A DNA stretch of 64,000 nucleotides. Origin: Meinhardsimonia xiamenensis (GTDB lineage: Bacteria; Pseudomonadota; Alphaproteobacteria; Rhodobacterales; Rhodobacteraceae). The stretch covers positions 186,001-250,000 of the forward strand of contig NZ_FNFV01000005.1 of NCBI RefSeq assembly GCF_900102905.1. Direction: 5' to 3'. The notes under the pieces are model-generated. The model made no database searches. It had not been told where the DNA came from and saw nothing but the letters and a program-made list of their open reading frames with translations. Shown here in pieces: positions 9,250 to 16,890 of the stretch. A program made the translations under genes and the position numbers. Position 1 is the stretch's first letter; every line of letters begins with the position of its first letter.

Positions 9250-10018
9250 CAGCACCGCCACGCCGCGCCGCGGGCCCGGCGCGCGCGCCGCGCGCCGGCG
9301 CGGGCTCATCCGCCCGCTCGAGCCGCGCGACCGCGCGGCGGTACGCGAGATCGCCTGCCGCACCGCCTTTCGCAACATGGGCGCGGCGCGCATGTTCGAG
9401 GATCTCGAACTGCACGCCGATTACTGGACGGCCTACTACACCGACCACTACCCCGAAGACAGCCGAGTCATCGAGCAGGAGGGCCGCGTGATCGGCTATT
9501 TCTTCGGCTGCCCGGATCACGCGCATTTCACCCGCGTCATGGCGCGGCGCATCGTGCCACGGGTCGTGGGCAAGGCGCTCTGGCGCCTCGCCACGCGGCA
9601 GTACAAACAGCCGCAGACGGGCCGCTACCTGCGTCACATGCTCCTTCATGGCGCGCGCGAGGCGCCGCGCATCCCCTATGCACAATACCCGGCCACCTAC
9701 CACTGCAACATCCTGCGCGAGGGTTATGGGCAGGGCTATTACACCGAGCTCGTGCTCGACTATCTCGACCGGCTCGAGGCGCGCGGCATCACCGGCATCC
9801 ATGGCCACATCACCGAGCCCGCGGGCAGCCGTGGCGTTTGGCATCGTTTCGCGAAGGAGGTTCCGGGCGTGCGCGTCGCCGCCTTCGACGAGCGGCCGAC
9901 CCGTCTGTTCGAGGTGGTGCTGGGCGAGACGACGCCGATGGTCAATCGCGCCTGGGCGTTCTCCATCGCCGACTACCGGGCGGCAACGACATGGCTGCGC
10001 GAAACCAAGGGACTGTGA
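9239..10018 (+). CDS. GNAT-family N-acyltransferase-like protein
   Basis: Probable acyl-CoA-dependent transferase of 259 residues. The start at 9239 overlaps the end of the glycosyltransferase by 11 bases. After a basic, low-complexity leader the GNAT fold begins with LIRPLEPRDRAAVREIACR near residue 24, and the acetyl-CoA motif region is around REGYGQGYYTELVLDYL near residue 165. Following a deacetylase and glycosyltransferases, a role in re-acylating an amino sugar on the lipid is a reasonable inference. The assignment to GNAT is by fold pattern only; the substrate is unknown. Confidence 0.65.
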   Translation: MSVDSTATPRRGPGARAARRRGLIRPLEPRDRAAVREIACRTAFRNMGAARMFEDLELHADYWTAYYTDHYPEDSRVIEQEGRVIGYFFGCPDHAHFTRVMARRIVPRVVGKALWRLATRQYKQPQTGRYLRHMLLHGAREAPRIPYAQYPATYHCNILREGYGQGYYTELVLDYLDRLEARGITGIHGHITEPAGSRGVWHRFAKEVPGVRVAAFDERPTRLFEVVLGETTPMVNRAWAFSIADYRAATTWLRETKGL

Positions 10019-10023
10019 GAGCG

Positions 10024-11235
10024 ATGCCTTCCCGGCCCCGCCAGCTTGTCGTGACCATCAACGGCCCCGGCGAGATCGCCGCCTGGCTCACGCCCTTCGC
10101 CGCGGCGCTGAAGCGGCGCGCGCCCCACATCCGCATCTCGGTCGCGCTTCTGCCCTGCGTCTTCTCCTCGGGCGCCGAGCTTTCGGTGCTCGAGCGGCTC
10201 GAGACGGTGGATGCGGCCTGTGGCGTCTCCGACAGCTGGGCGATGATCCTGCGCGGCCGCCTGCCACCCGGCTTCCTGCGCGAGGCCGAGACGCTCGTCT
10301 TTCACTTCGGCGGCGAGGTGGCGCTCACCCGCGCGCTCGCCTGGCGGCTCGGGGCCGAGATCTTCGCCTATGCCGATCACGCCCTTGGCCCCGCCCGCGC
10401 CTTCGCCCGCATCTTCTACAGCGGCCTGACCCGCCCGCCGGGCGCCCGCGCGGAGGATTTCGTGGGCGAGCTGATGGTTGACGCGGCGCGCATGATCCGT
10501 GGCGGGGCAGCGGGGCAGGGCGGCGGGCATCCGGTGATCGGCCTCTATCCGGGCAGCCGCGACTACATGGTGCGCTATCTTCTGCCCTTCCTCGCCGTGG
10601 CCGCCGACGCGATCGCCGCGCGCCACCCCGATGCCGAGTTCCTGATCGCCCAGGCGCCCTTCGTCTCCGATGCGCTGATGGCCGACTTCCCCCCGCCGGT
10701 GCGGGCCGAGGCCTGGGACGGCACCGCCCTGACGCTGCAGACAGGTGAGGACGGCCGCTTCCTGGTCACCGAGGCCGGCACGCGGCTGCGCCTGACCACC
10801 AACGCCGAGGTGCTGGCCCGCGCCGATCTCGCCATTTCGCTTCCGGGGACCAACTCGGGCGAGATGGCCGCGGCCGGCGTGCCGATGGTGACGATCCTGC
10901 CCACGCACTTCGCCGATCTCGCCCCCTTGCCGGGGCTGGCCGGCCATGTCGGACGCCTGCCGCTCGTCGGTCGGCCGCTCAAGCGCTTCCTCGCCCATCA
11001 GGCGCTCAAGGGCTACGACTTCCTCGCCCAGCCCAACCGCCGCGCGGGCCGCCGCCTCGTGCCCGAGCTCGTCGGCCTCTTCACCACCGCAGAGGTTGCC
11101 GCCGCTGTCGAGCAGATGCTCGCCACCGACCTCAAGGCGCTCGGCGCCGAGGTGCAAAAGGCGATGGGCCCGCCCGGCGCGGCCGAGAAGCTGGCGGCGG
11201 AGGTCGCCGCCTATTTCGAGGCGCGGGCGGGCTGA
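10024..11235 (+). CDS. Lipid-A-disaccharide synthase-like glycosyltransferase (second LpxB-like)
   Basis: Second GT-B glycosyltransferase of the cluster, 403 residues, starting MPSRPRQLVVTINGPGEIA. The NGPGEIAAWLTPF block, GLYPGSRDYMVRYLLP near residue 178 and SLPGTNSGEMAAAGVPMV near residue 277 match the LpxB-like fold (the PGTNS/E segment binds the nucleotide-sugar). It diverges strongly from the first LpxB-like protein at 7031, so the two probably add different sugars. It begins 5 bases after the GNAT-like stop and its 3' end overlaps the convergent paaX by 25 bases. It closes the seven-gene run. Confidence 0.75.
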   Translation: MPSRPRQLVVTINGPGEIAAWLTPFAAALKRRAPHIRISVALLPCVFSSGAELSVLERLETVDAACGVSDSWAMILRGRLPPGFLREAETLVFHFGGEVALTRALAWRLGAEIFAYADHALGPARAFARIFYSGLTRPPGARAEDFVGELMVDAARMIRGGAAGQGGGHPVIGLYPGSRDYMVRYLLPFLAVAADAIAARHPDAEFLIAQAPFVSDALMADFPPPVRAEAWDGTALTLQTGEDGRFLVTEAGTRLRLTTNAEVLARADLAISLPGTNSGEMAAAGVPMVTILPTHFADLAPLPGLAGHVGRLPLVGRPLKRFLAHQALKGYDFLAQPNRRAGRRLVPELVGLFTTAEVAAAVEQMLATDLKALGAEVQKAMGPPGAAEKLAAEVAAYFEARAG

Positions 11236-12053
11236 CGGCGCCGCCCGAAGCGCGCGTCAAGCCAAGGGTCGGCCGGCTCCGACAGCCGCCGGTGCAGCGA
11301 CAGGAAGCGCGCCCGCACCGCCTCGCCGGGCCAGTCATCGGGAAAGAAGCGCGCGGGCAGATCGGGATGGCGCAACAGGCAGCGCCGCCAGCGATGCACG
11401 ATGAGCGCCCTGAGTGCCGCGGCAAGCGCCGGGTCGGGCCCGGCGCGATCGAGCCGCGCGTCCAGCGCCTGCATGTCGGCGTCGAGCCGGCGGTAGGCCG
11501 CGGCGAGCTCGGGCGGGCCGAGGCGCGCACGCAGCCAGCCGGGCAGCCGCGCCGCCTCGCCGGTGAAGCCGAGGAGCGCCTCGGGCGCGTCGATGCCCTG
11601 CCGCTCCGAAAGCCACAGGCCCGGCCCGATGAGGGCTGCCCCTGAGGCGCTCATCTTCCGCTCGATCACGGCGCGCTCCGCCCCCTTCATGCCGGGCTCG
11701 GCAAGCCAGAGGGTGAGCCCTTCGCCGCCGCCCGGCCCCTCGGCATAGATGCGCGCGCGGGCCGGGCCGAACGCCTCCATCCCCCGCGCGCTCAGCGCAT
11801 AGCGGCTCGCCCGCCCCGCGCGGCTGCGCTCGAGCCAGCCGTCGCGCACCAGCCGGTGCAGCGCCACCCGCAGCGCGCCGGGCCCGATGCCGAGAAGCCC
11901 GGTGAGCTCGCCCAGCATCGCGCCGGTCGCCTCGCCCCCGCGCGGTGCGACCACGTCACCGAAGATGGTCACGATCACCGACCACACCCTCAGCGCCTCG
12001 CCGCCCTGCGCGCGCGCCACCAGCGGATGCGGCCCCTCGTCTCTCTCGCCCAT
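11211..12053 (-). CDS. paaX: PaaX-family transcriptional repressor of phenylacetate catabolism
   Basis: Predicted phenylacetyl-CoA-responsive repressor, 280 residues from the ATG at 12053 (MGERDEGPHPLV). The N-terminal winged helix is seen in GDVVAPRGGEATGAMLGELTG..GIGPGALRVALHRLVRDGW, a hallmark of PaaX, and the middle and C-terminal PaaX domains follow (WRRCLLRHPDLPARFFPDDW). It is divergent from a thioesterase gene with only 70 bases between the starts, where its operator should lie. A longer open frame extends to 12608 but the SD-less extra segment has no family match. Confidence 0.88.
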   Translation of the reverse strand: MGERDEGPHPLVARAQGGEALRVWSVIVTIFGDVVAPRGGEATGAMLGELTGLLGIGPGALRVALHRLVRDGWLERSRAGRASRYALSARGMEAFGPARARIYAEGPGGGEGLTLWLAEPGMKGAERAVIERKMSASGAALIGPGLWLSERQGIDAPEALLGFTGEAARLPGWLRARLGPPELAAAYRRLDADMQALDARLDRAGPDPALAAALRALIVHRWRRCLLRHPDLPARFFPDDWPGEAVRARFLSLHRRLSEPADPWLDARFGRRRQPARASK

Positions 12054-12123
12054 GCCGCCCCTATAGACGCGCCAGCACCCGCGCGCCAGAAAGAGCGCAA
12101 GGCCCAGCCCGCGGGAGGAGACG

Positions 12124-12561
12124 ATGACAGAGACGACATTCGGCGTGAATGAGGCGCGCGCGCTTCTTGAGGAGGTGTTCGCCCCCTGGGTGGTGGCGAT
12201 GGAGCTCGAGCCGCTCGAGCTCGGCGGGAGGGTCGCGCGCTTCCGCCTTCCCGCATCGGAGGCGCTGCAGCTCAAGGGCGGCCCGGGCAAGGGCGCGCTC
12301 TGCGGCCAGGCCATCGCCGCCGTCGCCGACACGGCCTCCGTCCTCGCCCTCTCGGGCCTGAACGGGCGCTTTCGCATCTGCACCACCGTGGCCATGAACG
12401 TGAACTTCCTCCGCCCCATCGGCCCAGGCCCCGTGGAGATCGCCGTGCAGGTGGAATCAAACGGCCGCGCGCTTGCCGCCACCGAGGTGCGCTTGGCCGC
12501 CGAAGCCAGCGGCAAGACCGCGGCGCTCGCCACCCTCGGCTTCATGTATCTCGAGGACTGA
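12124..12561 (+). CDS. PaaI-like hotdog-fold thioesterase
   Basis: Probable acyl-CoA thioesterase, 145 residues, preceded by an excellent GGGAGGAG Shine-Dalgarno. The hotdog fold is indicated by KGGPGKGALCGQAIAAVADT, where a helix packs on the sheet, and FRICTTVAMNVNFLRPIGPG, the central strand region. It differs from the paaI product at 12703, which has the usual HGG motif; here the equivalent position is CG, so the substrate or mechanism may differ. Its location divergent from paaX suggests release of aromatic or ring-opened acyl-CoA, but this is inference. Confidence 0.75.
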   Translation: MTETTFGVNEARALLEEVFAPWVVAMELEPLELGGRVARFRLPASEALQLKGGPGKGALCGQAIAAVADTASVLALSGLNGRFRICTTVAMNVNFLRPIGPGPVEIAVQVESNGRALAATEVRLAAEASGKTAALATLGFMYLED

Positions 12562-12584
12562 CCCCCGGGCGCGCCCCCATGCCC

Positions 12585-12606
12585 CATCACCCTGGTGCAA
12601 ATACCC
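12585..12606. repeat. Diverged copy of a dispersed intergenic motif
   Basis: The string ATCACCCTGGTGCAAATACCC follows the thioesterase gene. It shares the core ATCA.CCTGG..CAAATACCC with better copies at 38433-38466 and 63561-63595, but lacks the GCCGGAGGC tail. The function is unknown. Confidence 0.45.
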
Positions 12607-12644
12607 ATGCGCGGCCGGGGCCGGGCGGGCGGTCCACATTATTG

Positions 12645-12658
12645 ACCAACCGTTCGGT
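12645..12658. promoter_or_regulatory. Candidate TetR-type (PaaR) operator upstream of paaI-paaK
   Basis: ACCAACCGTTCGGT lies 45 bases before the paaI start and overlaps a TTGACC -35-like hexamer at 12642. It resembles the ACCGACCGnnCGGT palindromes bound by TetR-family regulators of phenylacetate genes. The probable regulator is the TetR gene at 14503, the last gene of the same operon, which would give autoregulation. Confidence 0.5.
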
Positions 12659-12702
12659 TTATGCAAACTCGCTCCTGCCGCCGGGAAGAGGGGAGGAGCC
12701 CG

Positions 12703-13191
12703 ATGCAAGATACCGCAGCGCGGGAACCGCTGAGCGCCGAGGAACGCGCACGCCGCGCGGCGGCGGCGATGTGGGCGGAGGACCGCGCCTCGCAGTGGCT
12801 CGGCTTCGAGCTCGTCGAGGTCGGCCCCGGCCGCGCGACGCTGGCCATGACCGTCGCGCCGCACCATGCCAACGGCCATGGCATCTGCCACGGCGGCATC
12901 ATCTTCAGCCTCGCCGACTCGGCCTTCGCCTTCGCCTGCAACAGCTACAATCGCAACGCCGTCGCCCAGCACAACGTGATCAGCTACATCGCGCCGGGCC
13001 GCGTGGGCGACCGTCTCACCGCGCGGGCGCGCGAGATCAGCCTGCGCGGCCGCTCCGGCCTCTATGACGTGACCGTCACAGACCAGAACGGCCAGCTCAT
13101 CGCCGATTTCCGCGGCGCCTCGCGCATCATCGCCGGCCAGCACTTTCCCGAGAATTCCGACACGACCGCCACCGAGGAGAGCACCGGATGA
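12703..13191 (+). CDS. paaI: Hydroxyphenylacetyl-CoA thioesterase PaaI
   Basis: Cytosolic thioesterase of 162 residues that rescues CoA from dead-end phenylacetate intermediates. The start at 12703 (MQDTAAREPLSAEE) is fixed by GGGAGGAG a few bases upstream; an ATG at 12661 overlaps the candidate operator and has no ribosome site. The PaaI signature is clear: MWAEDRASQWLGFELVEV at the N-terminus, HANGHGICHGGIIFSLADS with the HGG motif, and NRNAVAQHNVISYIAP. The stop overlaps the paaK start (ATGA), so the two are translationally coupled. Confidence 0.9.
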   Translation: MQDTAAREPLSAEERARRAAAAMWAEDRASQWLGFELVEVGPGRATLAMTVAPHHANGHGICHGGIIFSLADSAFAFACNSYNRNAVAQHNVISYIAPGRVGDRLTARAREISLRGRSGLYDVTVTDQNGQLIADFRGASRIIAGQHFPENSDTTATEESTG

Positions 13192-14498
13192 AGGATCTCG
13201 CCCCGCGCCGTGAAGAGCTCGACCCGATCGAGATCGCCTCACGCGACGAGATCGAGGCGCTGCAGCTCGAGCGGCTGAAATGGTCGCTCGCGCACGCCTA
13301 TGAGAACGTGCCCTTCTACCGCGCGAGCTTCGATGCCGCGGGTGTGCACCCTTCGGATCTCAAGACGCTCGCGGATCTCGCGAAATTCCCCTTCACCCAG
13401 AAGACCGACCTGCGCGACAACTACCCCTTCGGCCTCTTTGCCGTCCCGCGCGAAGAGATCATCCGCCTGCACGCCTCCTCGGGCACGACCGGCAAGCCCA
13501 CGGTCGTGGGCTACACCCGGCGCGACATCGACACCTGGGCCGAGGTGGTGGCCCGCTCGATGCGCGCCTCGGGCACGCGGCCTGGCGACATCGTGCACAT
13601 CGCCTATGGCTACGGGCTGTTCACCGGCGGGCTCGGCGCCCATTACGGGGCCGAGCGGCTCGGCTGCACTGTGGTGCCGGTCTCGGGCGGCATGACGCCG
13701 AGGCAGGTGATGCTGATCCGCGACTTCCGCCCCACCACCATCATGGTCACCCCCTCCTACATGCTCAACATTCTCGACGAGTTCCGCCGCGAGGGGCTCG
13801 ACCCGCGCGACACCTCGCTCGAGGTCGGCATCTTCGGCGCCGAGCCCTGGACCAACGCCATGCGGCGCGAGGTGGAAGAAGCCTTCGACATGCACGCGGT
13901 CGACATCTACGGGCTTTCCGAGATCATCGGGCCGGGCGTGGCCAATGAATGCGTCGAGACGAAGGACGGGCTGCACATCTGGGAGGATCACTTCTACCCC
14001 GAGATCATCGACCCGGCCACGGGTGAGGTGCTGCCCGACGGCGAACTGGGCGAGCTTGTCTTCACCACGCTGACCAAGGAAGGCATGCCGATGATCCGCT
14101 ACCGCACGCGGGATCTGACGCGCCTTCTGCCGGGCACCGCGCGAAGCATGCGGCGGATGGAGAAGATCACCGGGCGTTCGGATGACATGATCATCCTGCG
14201 CGGGGTCAATGTCTTCCCCACCCAGATCGAGGAAATCCTGCTGGCGACCGAGGGCCTTGCGCCGCATTTCCAGATCGAGCTCTACCGCGCGGGGCGGATG
14301 GACGCGATGCGGGTGCACTGCGAGTGCCTGCCCGGTGCCACGGCGGCGGAGGCGCGCGACGCCGCCGCGCGACGGCTGGCCAAGGCGATCAAGGATACGG
14401 TAGGCATCTCGGTGGAAGTGGCCGTTGCCGATCCCGGCGGGGTGGAGCGCAGCCAGGGCAAGGCGCGGCGCGTGGTCGACAACCGGCCGAAGGAGTAG
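13188..14498 (+). CDS. paaK: Phenylacetate-CoA ligase
   Basis: Activates phenylacetate to phenylacetyl-CoA with ATP, the entry step of aerobic phenylacetate degradation. It has 436 residues, the usual length for PaaK. The AMP-binding P-loop SSGTTGKPTVVGYT is at about residues 97-110, the adenylate motif YGLSEIIGPG near residue 240, and the hinge and C-terminal domain contain KITGRSDDMIILRGVNVFP near residue 325. It overlaps paaI and is followed after 4 bases by a TetR regulator. The epoxidase and ring-opening genes are not in this window and are presumably elsewhere. Confidence 0.95.
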   Translation: MKDLAPRREELDPIEIASRDEIEALQLERLKWSLAHAYENVPFYRASFDAAGVHPSDLKTLADLAKFPFTQKTDLRDNYPFGLFAVPREEIIRLHASSGTTGKPTVVGYTRRDIDTWAEVVARSMRASGTRPGDIVHIAYGYGLFTGGLGAHYGAERLGCTVVPVSGGMTPRQVMLIRDFRPTTIMVTPSYMLNILDEFRREGLDPRDTSLEVGIFGAEPWTNAMRREVEEAFDMHAVDIYGLSEIIGPGVANECVETKDGLHIWEDHFYPEIIDPATGEVLPDGELGELVFTTLTKEGMPMIRYRTRDLTRLLPGTARSMRRMEKITGRSDDMIILRGVNVFPTQIEEILLATEGLAPHFQIELYRAGRMDAMRVHCECLPGATAAEARDAAARRLAKAIKDTVGISVEVAVADPGGVERSQGKARRVVDNRPKE

Positions 14499-14502
14499 GT
14501 TC

Positions 14503-15120
14503 ATGGGCCGAAGCCTCGCCCGCGACCATGACGAGAAACGCGAGCGCATCCTGGCGGCGGCAACGCGGATCTTTGCCGCCGAGGGATTCGACCGCGCCTC
14601 GATGAGTCGGCTGGCAGCCGCCTGCGGCATCTCCAAGGCCAACATCTACCACTATTACGACAGCAAGGATGCGCTGCTCTTCGACATCCTCGACAGCCAT
14701 CTGAGCGCGCTGCGCGACCGGGTCGCTGATGCCGCGCGGGTGCCCGGCACCCCCGAGGAGCGCCTGCGCCATGTGGTCACGGAGATCCTTCTGGCCTATC
14801 GCGGCGCCGATGACGCCCACCGGCTGCAAATCGGGGCACTCACCGCCTTGCCGGAGGAAAATCAGGAGATCCTGCGCGGCTACCAGCGCGAGATCGTCTC
14901 GGAGGTATCCCGCATTCTCGCCGAGCTCGCGCCGCATCTGGCCGAGGATCGCGCGCGGCTCAAGGCCACCACCATGTCGCTCTTCGGCATGCTCAACTGG
15001 CACTACATGTGGAACCGCGACGAGAGCGAGGCGGGTCGCCGCGCCTATGCCGATCTCGTCACGGAACTGATGCTGCACGGGGTGAGGCAGACCGCCAGCG
15101 CCGCCGCGCCGGCCCGCTGA
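14503..15120 (+). CDS. TetR-family regulator of the phenylacetate genes (PaaR-like)
   Basis: DNA-binding repressor of 205 residues. The N-terminal TetR helix-turn-helix is seen in RILAAATRIFAAEGFDRASM and LAAACGISKANIYHYYDSKD at residues 15-62, and the rest is a helical ligand-binding domain (MLNWHYMWNRDE). It is the last gene of paaI-paaK and starts 4 bases after the paaK stop, so it is probably autoregulated through the ACC..CGGT site at 12645. With paaX present as well, the locus has two potential phenylacetyl-CoA sensors. Confidence 0.85.
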   Translation: MGRSLARDHDEKRERILAAATRIFAAEGFDRASMSRLAAACGISKANIYHYYDSKDALLFDILDSHLSALRDRVADAARVPGTPEERLRHVVTEILLAYRGADDAHRLQIGALTALPEENQEILRGYQREIVSEVSRILAELAPHLAEDRARLKATTMSLFGMLNWHYMWNRDESEAGRRAYADLVTELMLHGVRQTASAAAPAR

Positions 15121-15154
15121 AGGGGGCGCGGAGCCGCCGCCCGCCGCGGCGGAC

Positions 15155-16570
15155 TCAGCCGGCCCGCTCCGAGACCTGCCGCCAGGCCTTCGCATGGGCG
15201 CGAAGCCGTGCGGCCAGCTGCGGCGTCACGCCGGGCAAGGGGTCGCCTGGGGAATGCGGCGGGGCTTCCGAGGCGGGCGGTTTGACCGGCGCGCCGGCGT
15301 CAAGAGCCAGAAGCGCCGCGCCCACGCTGGTGCCGGTGGCGCTGGTGACGGGGCGAACCGGGGCCTGCATGGCCGCCTGCAGCATCGCAAGCCACGCCCG
15401 GTTGCGCGCGAAGGGGCCTTCGACGATGATCGGCCCGGCATGGCCGGCAAGTTCGAGGCAGGTGGCCGTCATCATCGCAAGATAGAAGGCGACGGCGGCG
15501 GCGCGCTCGGCGGTGCCCGCTTCGGGCTCGGGGCCGGTCCAGCGGGCCTGCCGGCCGGGGAACGGCCCGCATTCCGAAACGACGGCGGGCAGCAGCATGG
15601 TGCCGGACTCAAGCACGCGCTGCATGGCCTGCGCGTCGGCCTCGGGGCAGTCGGCCGCGCCCAGAAGGTCGTGCTCGCGCCCGCCCATGAACCGTGCCGA
15701 GGGGACCGGCGCGCCAAGCGCGTTGACGTTGATCAGCGTGTCGCGCGCCGGGTCGAGCGTGACCGCCCGACCGCCCACCGCCATCGCGATCACCCAGGTC
15801 CCGGTCGAGACCACCGAGAAGGGCGGGCGGTTGGCCAGAAGATGCGGCAGCAGCGAGGCGTTCGAGTCATGGATGCCGCAATGCACCGGGGTGGACGGCT
15901 CAAGCCCGGTCTGGTGCGCGATCTCGGGCAGGATCGGGCCCAGAATCTCGCTTGGGCGCCGGGGCGGGGCGATCAGGCCGCCAAGATCGAGCCGCGCGAC
16001 GAGCGAGGAGAAGCGCCCCGCGTGGGGCTGCCACAGGTCGGTGTGACAGCCAAGCGAGGTGACGTCGCTGGCGGGCACACCGCTGAGGCGAAAGGCCCAG
16101 TATTGCGGCCAGGGCAGGAACAGGCGCGCGCGCCGGCGCAGCTGCGGCATCGCCTGCAGCTGCCAGAACACCTGCGCGCCCAGGTTCAGCCCGTGGGCGA
16201 GCCTCGGCGAGCCCGTCTCGGCGAATGGCGGACGGATGCGGTCGTATTCGGCGGCAACCCGGTCCGGCCCGTCATGTTCGTAGTCGAGCACCGGCGCGGC
16301 CAGCGCGCCGCTTCCGTCGACGAAGGCGCCGGCGGCGCCGTGGGTGGTGACCACGATCCGCCCGATGCCGTGGCCCTCATGCAGCCGCGCCAGGCCCTCG
16401 CACAGGAAGGCCCAGATGCCTTCGGTGTCGAAATGCGGCCAGGGCGGCCCCGGCTGCATCCGGTTCGGCCGCTTGAGCACCGCGATCTCGGTCAGCGCGG
16501 CGGGATCGACCAGCGCCAGCTTGACGTTGGTCTTGCCGATGTCGATGACGGCGATGTTGTCCCGGCCCAT
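15155..16570 (-). CDS. rhaK: Rhamnose (FGGY-family) sugar kinase
   Basis: ATP-dependent sugar kinase of 471 residues; in Rhizobium leguminosarum the orthologous RhaK is needed both for rhamnose catabolism and transport. The start at 16570 (MGRDNIAVIDIGKTN) sits 5 bases after the mutarotase gene; the frame opens further upstream without support. The first FGGY domain begins with the phosphate motif AVIDIGKTNVKLALVD, the catalytic region includes CGIHDSNASLLPHLL near residue 225, and ATP-site elements are VVSTGTWVIAMA and the C-terminal TGTSVGAALLA. It is the last gene of the minus-strand operon rhaRSTPQUK. Confidence 0.88.
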   Translation of the reverse strand: MGRDNIAVIDIGKTNVKLALVDPAALTEIAVLKRPNRMQPGPPWPHFDTEGIWAFLCEGLARLHEGHGIGRIVVTTHGAAGAFVDGSGALAAPVLDYEHDGPDRVAAEYDRIRPPFAETGSPRLAHGLNLGAQVFWQLQAMPQLRRRARLFLPWPQYWAFRLSGVPASDVTSLGCHTDLWQPHAGRFSSLVARLDLGGLIAPPRRPSEILGPILPEIAHQTGLEPSTPVHCGIHDSNASLLPHLLANRPPFSVVSTGTWVIAMAVGGRAVTLDPARDTLINVNALGAPVPSARFMGGREHDLLGAADCPEADAQAMQRVLESGTMLLPAVVSECGPFPGRQARWTGPEPEAGTAERAAAVAFYLAMMTATCLELAGHAGPIIVEGPFARNRAWLAMLQAAMQAPVRPVTSATGTSVGAALLALDAGAPVKPPASEAPPHSPGDPLPGVTPQLAARLRAHAKAWRQVSERAG

Positions 16571-16575
16571 GCCGC

Positions 16576-16890
16576 TCAGTCCATGTGGAACAGGGTTTCG
16601 AGCGGCACCGCGACCGGTTCGTTGTCGGGGTGGACCTCCATGATGTCGGCCATGTGGTCCCACCAGCGGCGCATCACCGGATGGCGCGGCAACTCGTCCA
16701 TGCCGTGGTCGTCCCGCCGCCAGAGCACCGCGAAGAGCGCGTCGGTCTCGGGATCGAGGTGGATCGAGTAGTCCGAGATTCCCGCCTGTTTCAGCAGCTG
16801 CACCAGTTCGGGCCAGATCGCCTCATGCCGGCGGCGGTATTCGTCGCGGCAGCCGGGCTTCAGGCGCATGCGAAAGGCGTATTTCTGCAT
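16576..16890 (-). CDS. rhaU: L-rhamnose mutarotase
   Basis: Interconverts alpha and beta L-rhamnose so that isomerase receives the right anomer. The protein has 104 residues, the usual length for the RhaM/RhaU (YiiL) family. Family motifs are the N-terminal [19 protein letters not shown], the catalytic HEAIWPEL near residue 22, [17 protein letters not shown], and the C-terminal [13 protein letters not shown] strong GGAGGGGATGA Shine-Dalgarno precedes the ATG and lies inside the end of rhaQ, whose stop abuts this start. Confidence 0.93.
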   Translation of the reverse strand: MQKYAFRMRLKPGCRDEYRRRHEAIWPELVQLLKQAGISDYSIHLDPETDALFAVLWRRDDHGMDELPRHPVMRRWWDHMADIMEVHPDNEPVAVPLETLFHMD

